From: Acidimicrobiaceae bacterium
GTDB lineage: Bacteria > Actinomycetota > Acidimicrobiia > Acidimicrobiales > Aldehydirespiratoraceae
Assembly: GCA_009843915.1 (NCBI GenBank)
Contig: VYCM01000037.1
Coordinates: 1-64,000 of the forward strand
Direction of reading: 5' to 3'
Length of the DNA stretch: 64,000 nucleotides
Shown here one piece after another: positions 6,964 through 16,581 of the stretch (positions within the stretch are counted from its first letter, which is position 1; every line of letters begins with the position of its first letter). A model generated the notes under the pieces. It worked only from the letters and a program-made list of their open reading frames with translations, was not told the DNA's origin and searched no databases. Position numbers and translations under genes: made by a program.

Positions 6964-7437
6964 ATGATCTCGGGAATGAACCACGCCGTCCTGTATGTCC
7001 GCGACGCCCGGCGCCACCAGAAGTTCTACGCCGATGTGCTCGGCTTCAACACCGTGATCGACGGGCCGGGCGCCTACGTGTTCATGCGGGCTCCAGAATC
7101 GGCGAATCACCACGACATCGTCTTCTTCTCGATCGGCGAGAACGCGGCCCCCTCCCAGGCCGGCCGCAGCACGGTCGGCCTGTACCACATCGCGTGGGAG
7201 GTCGGCACCCTCGATGAGCTGGCCGAGATGCGCGAGCGGCTGATCGAGGCCGGAGCCCTGGTAGGCCAGAGCGACCACGGCCCCAACAAGAGCCTGTACG
7301 CCAAGGACCCAGACGGCCTGGAATTCGAGGTGATGTGGCTGGTGCCCCCGCAGTACTGGGGCGGCGAGGAGCATGAGGCCATCATCCGCCCGCTCGACCT
7401 CGACGCAGACCGGGAGCGGTTCGCCGCCCTCGGATGA
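6964..7437 (+). CDS. VOC-superfamily (glyoxalase/extradiol dioxygenase-like) protein
   Basis: This 157-aa protein has two beta-alpha-beta-beta-beta units: 'MNHAVLYVRDARRHQKFY' at the N-terminus and 'LYHIAWEVGTLDELAEM' in the middle. Candidate metal ligands are His6, His in 'YHIAWEV' and Glu in 'DPDGLEFEVMW'. That layout fits metal-dependent lyases, isomerases and ring-cleaving dioxygenases. The gene appears to lead an operon with a cupin, hydantoinase A/B-type subunits and a CoA ligase, so it probably acts in the same catabolic route. The precise reaction is not evident. Confidence 0.8.
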   Translation: MISGMNHAVLYVRDARRHQKFYADVLGFNTVIDGPGAYVFMRAPESANHHDIVFFSIGENAAPSQAGRSTVGLYHIAWEVGTLDELAEMRERLIEAGALVGQSDHGPNKSLYAKDPDGLEFEVMWLVPPQYWGGEEHEAIIRPLDLDADRERFAALG

Positions 7438-7471
7438 CTCCTCGCCCGGGGAATCTCAAGGAGCGCCCACC

Positions 7472-7870
7472 ATGAGCATCGCCGAGAGCCTCGGCAACCC
7501 CTACTGCTACTTCCTCGACGACGACGCCTTCGTCGAGACCGCTCGCGCCGGTTTCAGGCACCGGGTGATAACCGGTGAGCACCTGCAACTCTGCTTCTGG
7601 CGTATCGCCGGAGGGGCTCGGGGCTCCGTCCTGCACAACCACACCGAGAACGAGCAACTCGGCGTCATCATGCGGGGCAAGCTCGACTTCCGCATCGGCC
7701 CCGAAGGAGCCAACGACGAGCGCATCGTGCTCAGCGAGGGCGACTCGTACTTGGCCCCCCGCTCGGTGTGGCACGGCGACTCGGTGTTCATCGGTGATGA
7801 CCTCTACGGCGAGTGCTGGATCCTCGATGTGTTCGCCCCACCCCGCTCCGACCTCGCCGACACGGGCTGA
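7472..7870 (+). CDS. small cupin-domain protein
   Basis: The ATG at 7472 is chosen over the ORF-track start because AAGGAG precedes it and the earlier part overlaps the VOC gene. The 132-aa product is a single cupin: motif 1 is 'SVLHNHTENEQLGVIMRGKL' (two His and a Glu as metal ligands) and motif 2 is 'GDSYLAPRSVWHGDSV', which supplies the last His. Such proteins may be isomerases, lyases, dioxygenases or ligand sensors. It lies 34 bp after the VOC gene and 23 bp before hyuA, so it probably belongs to that pathway. Confidence 0.8.
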   Translation: MSIAESLGNPYCYFLDDDAFVETARAGFRHRVITGEHLQLCFWRIAGGARGSVLHNHTENEQLGVIMRGKLDFRIGPEGANDERIVLSEGDSYLAPRSVWHGDSVFIGDDLYGECWILDVFAPPRSDLADTG

Positions 7871-7893
7871 TCGCGGCTCGCGCGGCCTCTGAT

Positions 7894-9978
7894 ATGGCTG
7901 ATTGGCGGCTGGCCGTCGACATCGGCGGGACTTTCACCGACGTGGTGCTGCTCGACAGCCAGTCGGGCCGGGTGGTAGTGGACAAGACCCTCACCACTCC
8001 GGCCGCGCCCCTGGAGGGCGTGCGCGCCGGCGTCACCCAGCTCCTGTCGAAGGCGCAGGTCACCCCGGCGGAGATCACCGCGCCCATCGTGCATGCGACC
8101 ACCCTCATCACCAACGCCTTGATCGAGGGTCGAACCGGCCGGGCCGGACTGGTGACGACGATGGGTTTCGGAGACACGCTGCTGATCCGCGACGAGCACC
8201 GCTACGACATGTACGACCTCCAGATCGAGTTCCCCGATCCCCCCATCGGTCGGGATCTCACCTTCGAGATCGATGAGCGCACGTCGGCTACCGGCGCAGT
8301 GCTGGCTGAGCCGTCGGCCGCCGACCTGGACCGGCTGGGCTCGCAGTTGGCCGACGCGGCGGTGGAGTCGGTGGCCGTGTGCCTGCTCAACTCCTACGTC
8401 AACCCGGCCAACGAGCAGGCCGTAGCCGAGTATCTCCGCAACCGACTCGGAGTGCCGGTATGTGTCTCGGCCGAGATCTCGCCCCAGATCCGCGAATACC
8501 CCCGCATGATCACTGCGGCCTGCAACGCGGCCACCATGCCGGTGATCGGCCCCTACCTCGACGAGTTGCAGAGGTGGCTCTCGGCGGAGGGTTTCGGCGG
8601 GGCCGTGCTGATGATGCTGTCCAACGGCGGTGTGGTGTCGGCGGACGACGCGGCACGGGGTCCGATCCGCCTGGTCGAGTCGGGGCCGGCGGCCGGCGCC
8701 CTGGCCGGCACGTGGTACGCGAACCGCCTCGGTTCCGAGCGGCTGCTTTGCTTCGACATGGGCGGCACCACGGCCAAGGCCTGCCTGATCGAGGACGGTG
8801 AGCCTGCGCTCACCAACACCTTCGAGGTGGCCAGGATCTACCGGTTCAAGAAGGGGTCGGGCTTCCCGGTGTCGGTGCCGTCGGTCGACCTGGTCGAGAT
8901 CGGTGCGGGCGGGGGATCGCTGGCCCGCCTCGACCGCTTCGGCCTGCTCAAGGTGGGACCGGAGTCCGCCGGGGCCGATCCCGGTCCCGCCTCCTACGGC
9001 CGGGGCGGTACCGCGGCCGCGGTGACCGACGCCGACGTGGTGCTGGGACTGCTCGATCCCGATGCCTTCCTGGGCGGCGACATGCGCCTCGATGCGGCCG
9101 CGGCCTCGGCCGCCGCCGCTCGTCAGGCCGAGGGTCTGGGGCTGTCACCGGTGGACACGGCCGCGGGGATCCACGAGGTCGTCAACCAGAACATGGCGGC
9201 CGCCGCCCGCATGCACGGCGTGGAACAGGGGGTGGATCTTCGAGGGGTGACCATTCTGGCCTTCGGCGGTGCCGGACCGGTGCACGCTTGCGGTGTGGCC
9301 GATCTGTTGGAGAGCGACCGGGTGGTCTTCCCGGTCAACGCCAGCGTGCTCTCCGCGTTCGGGACGCTGGTGTCGCCGGTGCGCATCGATCTGGCCCGTT
9401 CCATGCCGCGCCTGCTCGAAAGCGTGGACATCGCCGAGCGGGACGGGCTTCTCGACGAACTGCGAGGCGAGGGTCGCAGGGTGCTCTCCGCCGCCGGGGT
9501 GCCCGCCGCTGACGTGCGCTTCCGCTACGGGCTCGATGCCCGGTACTCGGGCCAGGGCAACGAGATCACGGTCTGGGTGGGCACGGGCGAGGCCTGGCCC
9601 GCAAGCGAGGCCGACGTGCGGGCCGCCTTCGAGTCGGAATACCGGCGGATCTACGGCATGACCATTCCCGATGTGGCCGTCGAGGCAGTGACCTGGCGGC
9701 TGTCGGCCTACGCCGAGAAGGTCCAGGTGCGCCCGGACACTGGGGCCACTGGTGAGGCCGGTGCGGCTGAGCCGGTGTCGCGGCGTGCGGTGGTGTTCGC
9801 GCGGGGCACCGCCGCGGTTGATGTGCCCGTGTACCGGCGACAGGATCTTGGCGTGGGAGCGACGTTCGGGGGCCCGGCCATCGTGGAGGAGCGCGAGACC
9901 ACCACCGTGATCCGGCCGGGCTGGGAGGCCGAAGTGGCGCCGGACGGCAGTTTGGTGGCCACTAGGAGCCGGCGGTGA
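7894..9978 (+). CDS. hyuA: hydantoinase/oxoprolinase family protein, subunit A
   Basis: This 694-aa protein starts at the ATG at 7894 ('MADWRLAVDIGGTFTDVVLL'), where the actin-like ATPase phosphate loop of Hydantoinase_A_N begins; the longer ORF overlaps the cupin gene. 'VESGPAAGALAGTW', 'FDMGGTTAKACLI' and 'ILAFGGAGPVHACGVAD' are signature stretches of the family. HyuA couples ATP hydrolysis to opening of cyclic amides (hydantoins, 5-oxoproline) or, in relatives, to carboxylation of ketones such as acetone or acetophenone. It works with HyuB, whose start overlaps its stop by 4 nt. The adjacent CoA ligase would suit a ketone- or acid-producing route, but the substrate remains open. Confidence 0.88.
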   Translation: MADWRLAVDIGGTFTDVVLLDSQSGRVVVDKTLTTPAAPLEGVRAGVTQLLSKAQVTPAEITAPIVHATTLITNALIEGRTGRAGLVTTMGFGDTLLIRDEHRYDMYDLQIEFPDPPIGRDLTFEIDERTSATGAVLAEPSAADLDRLGSQLADAAVESVAVCLLNSYVNPANEQAVAEYLRNRLGVPVCVSAEISPQIREYPRMITAACNAATMPVIGPYLDELQRWLSAEGFGGAVLMMLSNGGVVSADDAARGPIRLVESGPAAGALAGTWYANRLGSERLLCFDMGGTTAKACLIEDGEPALTNTFEVARIYRFKKGSGFPVSVPSVDLVEIGAGGGSLARLDRFGLLKVGPESAGADPGPASYGRGGTAAAVTDADVVLGLLDPDAFLGGDMRLDAAAASAAAARQAEGLGLSPVDTAAGIHEVVNQNMAAAARMHGVEQGVDLRGVTILAFGGAGPVHACGVADLLESDRVVFPVNASVLSAFGTLVSPVRIDLARSMPRLLESVDIAERDGLLDELRGEGRRVLSAAGVPAADVRFRYGLDARYSGQGNEITVWVGTGEAWPASEADVRAAFESEYRRIYGMTIPDVAVEAVTWRLSAYAEKVQVRPDTGATGEAGAAEPVSRRAVVFARGTAAVDVPVYRRQDLGVGATFGGPAIVEERETTTVIRPGWEAEVAPDGSLVATRSRR

Positions 9979-11612
9979 CCGCGGCTCGCGCCTTCGATCC
10001 GGTGGAGCTGGAGATCCTGTGGCAGTCGCTGATCTCCACGGTGAACGAGCAGGCCCGGGCCCTCCAGCGGGCCGCGTTCAGCCCCATCGTGCGCGAGGCC
10101 GGAGACCTGGCCAACGCGGTGTTCGACCGGCGGGGTCGCATGGTGGCCCAGGCGGTGACGGGCACACCGGGCCACATCAACAGCCTGGCCCTGGGCGCAG
10201 CCGCCATGCTGGAGGAGTACCCGGTCGAGTCGCTGGCGCCCGGCGACGTGCTCATCACCAACGATCCCTACAAGACCGCGGGCCAGCTCCTCGACGTGAC
10301 CGTGCTCGTGCCGGCCTGGCGGGTGCCGGCGGGCGGGGGCGAGGCCCGGCTGATCGCCCTGTTCGGCTCCACAATCCACCACACCGACGTGGGCGGCTAC
10401 GGCATCGGTGCCGGGGGCCGGGACTGTTTCGAGGAAGGGCTCTGGATCCCGATCTGCAGGCTCATGACAGGCGACGGCGCCGGAGGCTCGGAGCGCAACT
10501 CCGACGTCTGGAAGTTCATCCTGTCGAATGTCCGCCAGCCGGATCACATGGCCGGCGACCTCCATGCCCAGATGGCCTCGGGCGAGGTGGGAGCGCAGCG
10601 GCTGGCCACACTGTGCGACACCCACGGCCTCGACGACATAGAGGATCTCGCCGACGAGATCATCGAGCGCTCCGAGGCTGCGACGAGGGCCACCATCCGT
10701 GAACTGGACGCAGGCAGCCATGGCGCGTCGGCGGTGCTCGACCTGGCCGATGGAAGCCGGGTGGACATCGTGTGCACCATGCATGTCGATCCCGAGGCCG
10801 GGGAGATCACGGTGGACTACGAGGGCTCCAGCGAGGCCAGCCCCTGGGGAATCAACGTGGTCCGCAACTACACCCACGCCTACACCACCTTCACGGTCCG
10901 GTCGGTCCTCAACCCCGACATACCCAACAATCACGGCAGCCTGGCGCCCATCAAGATGAGGGCCCCGGAGGGATCGGTCGTGCACGCGGTACCGCCGCAG
11001 CCGGGCACGGCCCGTCATGTGGTCGGGATGTTCCTGCCCAATGCGCTGCTCAAAGCTCTGGCCCGGGTCAAGCCCTCCGGTGCCATGGCCGAGGGCGCCG
11101 GTGCGGTATGGACCATGCAGGTCAACGGCCACCACGAGGACGGGTCGCCGTTCATCACCGCCATGTTCACCTACGCGGGCGGCGTGGGAGCCCGGGCCAC
11201 CAAGCCCGGTCTCGATGCTTGCTCGTACCCCACCGGAGTGTCGGCGGTACCCATCGAGGTGGTGGAGGCGTCGGCCCCGGTCCGGTTCCTGCGCAAGGCG
11301 CTGCGCCCGGACTCGGGCGGCGGCGGAGCCCAGCCCGGCGGGTTGGGCCAGGTAATCGAATTCGAGGTGGACACGGCCCGGCCCTGGCAGCTCAACGCGG
11401 TGACCAGCCGCCTGACCGAGCCGCCCCAGGGCATCTTCGGGGGAGAGCCGGGCGCGTCGGGGTCGTTCCAGGTGAACGGCGAGCCGGTGACCACCCAGAC
11501 CCGCATAACGCTCCAGCCCGGCGACACCGTGCGCCTGGAACTGCCCGGAGGCGGCGGATACGGCGCGCCGGCATCGAACCCGCCAGATCAGGATCAGCCG
11601 GTCGGGTCGTGA
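9975..11612 (+). CDS. hyuB: hydantoinase/oxoprolinase family protein, subunit B
   Basis: This 545-aa Hydantoinase_B protein has the typical N-terminus ('FDPVELEILWQSLISTVNEQ'), 'GDVLITNDPYKTAGQLLD', a 'HHTDVGGYGIGAGG' metal-site-like motif and the Gly-rich end 'LELPGGGGYGAP'. The GTG start overlaps the hyuA stop (GTGA), as expected for two subunits of one enzyme made in equal amounts. By family it is the partner that binds the cyclic amide or ketone substrate. Its stop in turn overlaps the GTG of the CoA-ligase gene. Confidence 0.88.
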   Translation: MTAARAFDPVELEILWQSLISTVNEQARALQRAAFSPIVREAGDLANAVFDRRGRMVAQAVTGTPGHINSLALGAAAMLEEYPVESLAPGDVLITNDPYKTAGQLLDVTVLVPAWRVPAGGGEARLIALFGSTIHHTDVGGYGIGAGGRDCFEEGLWIPICRLMTGDGAGGSERNSDVWKFILSNVRQPDHMAGDLHAQMASGEVGAQRLATLCDTHGLDDIEDLADEIIERSEAATRATIRELDAGSHGASAVLDLADGSRVDIVCTMHVDPEAGEITVDYEGSSEASPWGINVVRNYTHAYTTFTVRSVLNPDIPNNHGSLAPIKMRAPEGSVVHAVPPQPGTARHVVGMFLPNALLKALARVKPSGAMAEGAGAVWTMQVNGHHEDGSPFITAMFTYAGGVGARATKPGLDACSYPTGVSAVPIEVVEASAPVRFLRKALRPDSGGGGAQPGGLGQVIEFEVDTARPWQLNAVTSRLTEPPQGIFGGEPGASGSFQVNGEPVTTQTRITLQPGDTVRLELPGGGGYGAPASNPPDQDQPVGS

Positions 11613-13159
11613 GCACCTGGGCTGAGCCCGTGTCCTTCGCGTCGGTGTGGGATCGGGCCGTTTCCGGCCGCGCCGACGAGACGTTCCTGATCTTCGAGAC
11701 GCCGTCGGGAGACGTGTCCCGCTGGAGCTACGGAGACTTCGATGAGGCGGTGGACCGGGTGGCCGGGACTCTGGTCGCTCTGGGTGCTGAGCCGGGCGCG
11801 GCCGTCCATCTCGCCCTGACCAACTCGCCGACGTTCGTGGCCGCATGGCTGGCCGCGTCCCGCTTGGGTGCCTGGATCGTGCCATCGGACCCGATGGGCC
11901 GGGCGCCGGAGCTGGCCGGACACATCGAGCGCACCCGTCCCACTGTTGGGCTGTGCGCCGGAGACCGAGCCGACGTCTACCGGGCCGCGGTTGCGGCCGC
12001 GGGCCGGATGGATCTTCCCGTGATCGAGATCGACGAGGCCGACACCACGCTGGCGCCGTTCGACGCCACGCCTCTAGCCGCCGCTGAGCGACCGGAGGCC
12101 GGTCTGCGCGACAGGGCCGCGGTGATGTTCACGTCGGGCACCACGGGACGGCCCAAGGGTGTGGAGGTGACCCAGGCCAACTACGCGTTTGCCGGCAAGG
12201 TCATGGCCGAGGCGGCCGGGCTCGCTCCTGAGGACCGGCAGCTGGTGGTGCTGCCCCTGTTCCACGCCAACGCCCAGTACTACTCGTTCGCGTCGGCCAT
12301 CTGGACCGGGGCGAGCGTGGCCCTGATGCCGGCCTTCTCGGCGTCGGGGTTCCTGCCGGCGGCGGCCCGCCACTCGGCCACCTGTGCGAGCCTGTTCGCC
12401 GCCCCCATCCGCATGATCCTGGCCCGGGGCGGCCCCTCCGGCGGCCTGCGCCTGCGTCACTGCTGGTATGCGCAGAACATCGCCGCCGACCAGTACGAAA
12501 CCGTGGCTGGATGGTTCGGCTGCCGGCCCCGCCAGCTCTACGGCATGACCGAGACCATCCCCGCGGTCCTCACCGACGAAGCGGCCGACCCGCACCACGC
12601 CTCGATGGGCCGGGTCTCGGCGGGCTGCGCAGTGGACGTGCAGGACGCGGCCGGAAGCTCGGTGGAGCCGGGGGCCGTCGGCGAGGTGGTCGTGGGCGGC
12701 GAGCCGGGCATCACCCTGTTCGCGGGTTACCTCGACGCGCCCGACATCACCGCAGCCAGCTTCCGGGACGGCTGGTTCCTCACCGGCGACCGGGCGGTAC
12801 GTGACGACACCGGACGCCACTACTTTGACGGCCGTCGCTCTGACGTGCTCAAGGTGTCGGGCGAGAACGTCTCGATTGTCGAGGTCGAGTCCACCCTGGC
12901 CGAGCATCCCGCGGTGCTGGAGGCCGCGGTGGTGGGCCGCCCCGACGAGATCCGCGACGAGGTGCCGGTCGCCTTCGTGGTCGCGGCCGACCCGTCGGCA
13001 CCCCCCTCTGTCTCCGAACTCGACGCCTGGTGCGCCGAGCGCCTGGCCAAAGCCAAGCGCCCCGTGGTCATCGCCCTCATCGACGAACTGCCCCGAACCA
13101 GCGTCGGCAAGATCCGCAAGTTCCTGCTTACCGAGAAGGCCGCGGCCCGACCCGGTTAG
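11609..13159 (+). CDS. AMP-forming acyl-CoA ligase
   Basis: The GTG at 11609 overlaps the hyuB stop (GTGA); the longer ORF in the track is a read-through of a shadow frame. The 516-aa ANL enzyme shows the P-loop 'MFTSGTTGRPKGVE', the adenylate motif 'YGMTETIPAVL', the hinge 'GWFLTGDRAVRDD...KVSGENVS' and the catalytic lysine in 'PRTSVGKIRK'. It resembles crotonobetaine/carnitine-type CoA ligases (CaiC-like) more than long-chain fatty acyl ligases. It probably activates the carboxylic acid made by the upstream HyuAB step. Its end overlaps the convergent molybdenum-hydroxylase gene by 4 nt. Confidence 0.88.
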   Translation: MSTWAEPVSFASVWDRAVSGRADETFLIFETPSGDVSRWSYGDFDEAVDRVAGTLVALGAEPGAAVHLALTNSPTFVAAWLAASRLGAWIVPSDPMGRAPELAGHIERTRPTVGLCAGDRADVYRAAVAAAGRMDLPVIEIDEADTTLAPFDATPLAAAERPEAGLRDRAAVMFTSGTTGRPKGVEVTQANYAFAGKVMAEAAGLAPEDRQLVVLPLFHANAQYYSFASAIWTGASVALMPAFSASGFLPAAARHSATCASLFAAPIRMILARGGPSGGLRLRHCWYAQNIAADQYETVAGWFGCRPRQLYGMTETIPAVLTDEAADPHHASMGRVSAGCAVDVQDAAGSSVEPGAVGEVVVGGEPGITLFAGYLDAPDITAASFRDGWFLTGDRAVRDDTGRHYFDGRRSDVLKVSGENVSIVEVESTLAEHPAVLEAAVVGRPDEIRDEVPVAFVVAADPSAPPSVSELDAWCAERLAKAKRPVVIALIDELPRTSVGKIRKFLLTEKAAARPG

Positions 13160-16100
13160 GGGCCGGCCAGACGCTTCAGCGCTCGGAGCAGGAGGCCGCA
13201 GGTGGCCTCGACCTTCCATACATTGCCGGGCAGCGGCTGGGTGTCGTAGACCCACGCCCAGGAGGCCTCTCTGAGCGCTTCGGGGTCGTGGAGGCTGGCG
13301 CCGAGCAATCGCTCCTCAGAGCGCGTGGCACGGTACGGCTTGGGCGCCACCGCGCCGAGGGACACCCGTGCGTCGGCGATGGTGGCGCCGTCTTCGTCGA
13401 GTGCCAGAGACACTGCCGCCGAGCACACCGCGAAGTCACCCGCGTAGAGCCTCAGCTTCTCGAAGGCGGCGGGGCGGGCGCGGGCCGCGGCAGGCACGCT
13501 CACCTGTGTCAGCAGTTCGGCCTCGGCCAGGTCGGGCTCACCCGGCCCCGCGTAGAGCTTGTCGATCTCTCGCCGGCGGGGCGGCTTCGACCCGGACGGC
13601 ACACTCTCGGCGACGGCGTCGAGGGCCAGCAGGCCGGTGGCCAGGTCCGACGGGGTGACGGCTTGACAGCGATGCCCGCCGAGGACTGCGTGATGGAACC
13701 GGTGATCGCCTAGCACGGCGTAACAGGGGCTGGTCCATCCGCTGCGCTTGTAGCAGGGGAAGCCGTTGCGATAGAAGGCGCAGCGCTTCTCCTGCAGGAG
13801 GTTGCCGCCGACTGTGGCCAGCTCGCGGATCTGGTGGGTGGCGAGCTCTTCGAGCAGGTCGGACAGCATCGAGTCACCCGGCCGGGCATCCGGCGCCGAC
13901 ATCCGTCGGCGAAGATCCTCCAGGGTGACCGCGGCGCCGATCCTCAGGTCGCCGCTTGGCGTCTCATCGAGCCGTCGCAACTCGCTCACGGAGGTCGTGT
14001 CGATGAGGCGAACCGGCGCGGTCAGCCGCTGCTGCCGGGCCACCAGCAGGTCAGTGCCACCTGCCAGATAGTCAGAGCCATCAGGCCGGGTGGCACAGGC
14101 CTCGACGGCCGCGGCCACGGTGGCGGGCTGCTCGATGGCCTCGATCTCCGGAACAGGTGCCGCCGGGTCTCGCCTGCTTCGCCGTCGGCGGGCCCGCCGG
14201 TCGAGGAGCTTGAAGAGGCCGCGCCCGTAGAGACTGCGCATCAGGTCGGTCCAGATCATTTCCCAGCCCAGGGCGCCGGGCCTAGGCCTGCCGCGGCTGA
14301 CGCGGGCGGTCGAGGTGTGCGGATTCAGCAGCGGTAGGAGCTTCTCGGGGGTGAGGGGCAGCTCCCTTACTCGAACACCGGTGGCGTGGGCCACCGCATT
14401 GGCCACCGCGGCCGGCGTGGGCACCACGCCGATCTCGCCGATTCCCTTCGCTCCGTAGGGTCCGGCCGGGTCGTGCCCGTCGAGCAGGATGGCCCGGATC
14501 GGAGGCAGGTCCGAAGCCCGCGGCGCGCGGTAGTCCAGCAAGCTCGGGTTTATGAGGCGTCCCTGCTCGTAGACGAGCTCCTCGCCGAGGGCGGCCCCGA
14601 GCCCCATAGCCATGGCCCCCACCGCCTGGCCCTCGGCCGCGGCCGGGTTGAGGGCCGCGCCCGAGTCGTGCACCGTCACCGCGTCGACCACCTTGACCTG
14701 GCCGGTGGCGTGGTCCACCTCTACCTCCACCGCCTGAACGCAGAAGGAGTAGGCGGGCGAGAAGTGACCCAGCCCGTGTTCCTTGTCCATCTTGTCGACG
14801 TCGGTGAGGTAGCGGCCCTCCACGCGCAGGCAGCCGTCGGACTCGTTCTCGGCGAGAGCCACGAGGTCGCCAATCGGCACCGCGTCGGCCCCGGAACGGG
14901 CCTCACCCCCGACGAGCGTGACCTGGGCAGAACCGACACCGAACTTGGCCGCGGCGGTCTCCTTGAGGGCTCGGGCGGCGCCCCGGGCCGCGTCGGCGGT
15001 GGCGTGGCCGCTCCACATCGTGCCCCGCGAGGACCACGCCCCGAGGTCCTGGGGAGCGTCGTGGCTGTCCATCATGGTCACCGACACGTCGTCGAAGGTC
15101 AGGCCCAGCTCGTCGGCCGCGATCTGACGGAGCAGCGCAGCCTGGCCCGTTCCGGCGTCGGCCCCGGCGAAGCACACCCGAGCGGTACCGTCGTCGTGGA
15201 CCTCCACCGCGGCCTCGCTCAGCTCGGAGTGCTCGAAGGCGTTGGCTCCGGAGACGTGAACCGCCGCGGCCACGCCCACTCCGCGCCCGCCGCCGGCCAG
15301 CTCCCGCTTGGCCTCCCAGCCGATCTCATCCCGGGCCCGCCGGAGACACTCGTCGAGGCGAGCCGATCCGAGCCGCCAGCCGGTCAGGGTCACATCACCG
15401 CTGCGGGGAGTATTCAGAAGCCTCAGCTCGATCGGGTCGATGGCGAGCTTCTCGGCCAGCTCGTCGATCTGCGACTCCGTCGCGAAGGTCATCTGCGGAT
15501 TGCCGTAGCCCCGAAACGACGCCCCCGGTTGCTTGTTGGTGTAGACCAGTGACACCGCCGTCTCGCAGCCGCCGAGCCGGTACGGCCCGGCGGCCAGCAT
15601 GGTGGCGTAGATGGCCACCGACGGCCCGGCGTGGTTGTACGCGCCGTTGTCCACCGTGACGTAACCGTCGCGGTGGGTGAGAGTTCCGTCGCGCCGGGCG
15701 CCGGTGGCGAGTTGGACGCCGAAGGCATGACGCACGGCAGTGGCCGCGAACTCCTCGTCGCGGTCGAGCACCAGCCGCACCGGCCGCTTCGTTCTGATCG
15801 CCAGCGCGGCGGCGATCACCTCGTGGCAGCCGGCCTTGGCCTTGGCCCCGAAGCCGCCCCCGACGGCCACGGGGTGAGTGCGGACCTGGTCCATGTCCAG
15901 ATCGAGCAGGTGGGCGACCTCCTTGCGCACGAAATAGGGCGCCTGGGTGGACACCCAAAGATCCAGCTGCTGACGGGCCGCGTCCCATCTGGCGACCGTT
16001 GAGTGGGGCTCCAGGCACACATGGGCTGCGGGTTTGTAGGCGTAGTGTCCGCTGACCGTGACCTCAGCTTCGGAGCGCGCCGTGTCCGGGTCGCCGTAGC

Positions 16101-16569
16101 TGCGGACCACCTGCATGGCGAGGTTGCCGATGGCATCGTCATGGACGGTGGGGGCTTCGCCGACGCGGGCGAACTGGGCCGTGACGGCGCTGGCTCGAGG
16201 CTTGTAGGCGACATCGATCAGATCGAGGGCCGCGTCGGCATCGGCCCGGGTGCGGGCCGCCACCGCGGCCACCTCCTCGCCGATGAACCGGACCCGGCCC
16301 CGCGCCAACGCGAACCGGTCGCGGAACGGATCGCCCAAGTGCAGGTAGGTACGGTCCGGGAGGTCGTCGGCAGTGATCACCGCAGCTACGCCGCTGAGGG
16401 CTTCGGCCCGGGAGGTGTCGATGCTGCGGATGTCGGCGTGAGGGTGGGGACTGCGCAGGATTCGGGCCTCGAGCATCCCCGACAGCACCACATCGGTGGT
16501 GTAGACGGCTGCGCCCGAGGTCCGCTCGTTCCACTGGTTGGGCCGAACCCGCCGACCGAGAACGCTCAA
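13156..16569 (-). CDS. molybdenum hydroxylase, fused Mo-cofactor and FAD subunits (xanthine dehydrogenase family)
   Basis: This 1137-aa protein joins two subunits that are usually separate. Residues 1-790 form the Mo-binding large subunit ('SGAAVYTTDVVLSGMLEARI', 'AVGGGFGAKAKAG', 'GASFRGYGNPQMTFA', with the active-site Glu in 'GAKGIGEIGVVPTPAA'). After an Arg-rich linker, residues 815-1137 form the FAD-binding subunit ('DYLAGGTDLLVARQQ', 'ELATVGGNLLQEKRC'). The FAD part holds a four-Cys loop (first and third Cys in 'CAFYRNGFPC' and 'SPCYAVLGD') like that ligating an extra 4Fe-4S cluster in PaoB-type and 4-hydroxybenzoyl-CoA-reductase-type enzymes. The 2Fe-2S subunit gene lies immediately upstream. 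The likely role is hydroxylation or reduction of a heterocycle, aldehyde or aryl-CoA. Confidence 0.88.
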   Translation of the reverse strand: MSVLGRRVRPNQWNERTSGAAVYTTDVVLSGMLEARILRSPHPHADIRSIDTSRAEALSGVAAVITADDLPDRTYLHLGDPFRDRFALARGRVRFIGEEVAAVAARTRADADAALDLIDVAYKPRASAVTAQFARVGEAPTVHDDAIGNLAMQVVRSYGDPDTARSEAEVTVSGHYAYKPAAHVCLEPHSTVARWDAARQQLDLWVSTQAPYFVRKEVAHLLDLDMDQVRTHPVAVGGGFGAKAKAGCHEVIAAALAIRTKRPVRLVLDRDEEFAATAVRHAFGVQLATGARRDGTLTHRDGYVTVDNGAYNHAGPSVAIYATMLAAGPYRLGGCETAVSLVYTNKQPGASFRGYGNPQMTFATESQIDELAEKLAIDPIELRLLNTPRSGDVTLTGWRLGSARLDECLRRARDEIGWEAKRELAGGGRGVGVAAAVHVSGANAFEHSELSEAAVEVHDDGTARVCFAGADAGTGQAALLRQIAADELGLTFDDVSVTMMDSHDAPQDLGAWSSRGTMWSGHATADAARGAARALKETAAAKFGVGSAQVTLVGGEARSGADAVPIGDLVALAENESDGCLRVEGRYLTDVDKMDKEHGLGHFSPAYSFCVQAVEVEVDHATGQVKVVDAVTVHDSGAALNPAAAEGQAVGAMAMGLGAALGEELVYEQGRLINPSLLDYRAPRASDLPPIRAILLDGHDPAGPYGAKGIGEIGVVPTPAAVANAVAHATGVRVRELPLTPEKLLPLLNPHTSTARVSRGRPRPGALGWEMIWTDLMRSLYGRGLFKLLDRRARRRRSRRDPAAPVPEIEAIEQPATVAAAVEACATRPDGSDYLAGGTDLLVARQQRLTAPVRLIDTTSVSELRRLDETPSGDLRIGAAVTLEDLRRRMSAPDARPGDSMLSDLLEELATHQIRELATVGGNLLQEKRCAFYRNGFPCYKRSGWTSPCYAVLGDHRFHHAVLGGHRCQAVTPSDLATGLLALDAVAESVPSGSKPPRRREIDKLYAGPGEPDLAEAELLTQVSVPAAARARPAAFEKLRLYAGDFAVCSAAVSLALDEDGATIADARVSLGAVAPKPYRATRSEERLLGASLHDPEALREASWAWVYDTQPLPGNVWKVEATCGLLLRALKRLAGP

Positions 16570-16581
16570 GCTGGCCGCCTC

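Noticed and set aside
9708-11885. 725-aa minus-strand ORF opposite hyuAB
   Set aside because: It is a long shadow frame caused by high GC; hyuA, hyuB and the CoA ligase on the plus strand carry the family motifs.
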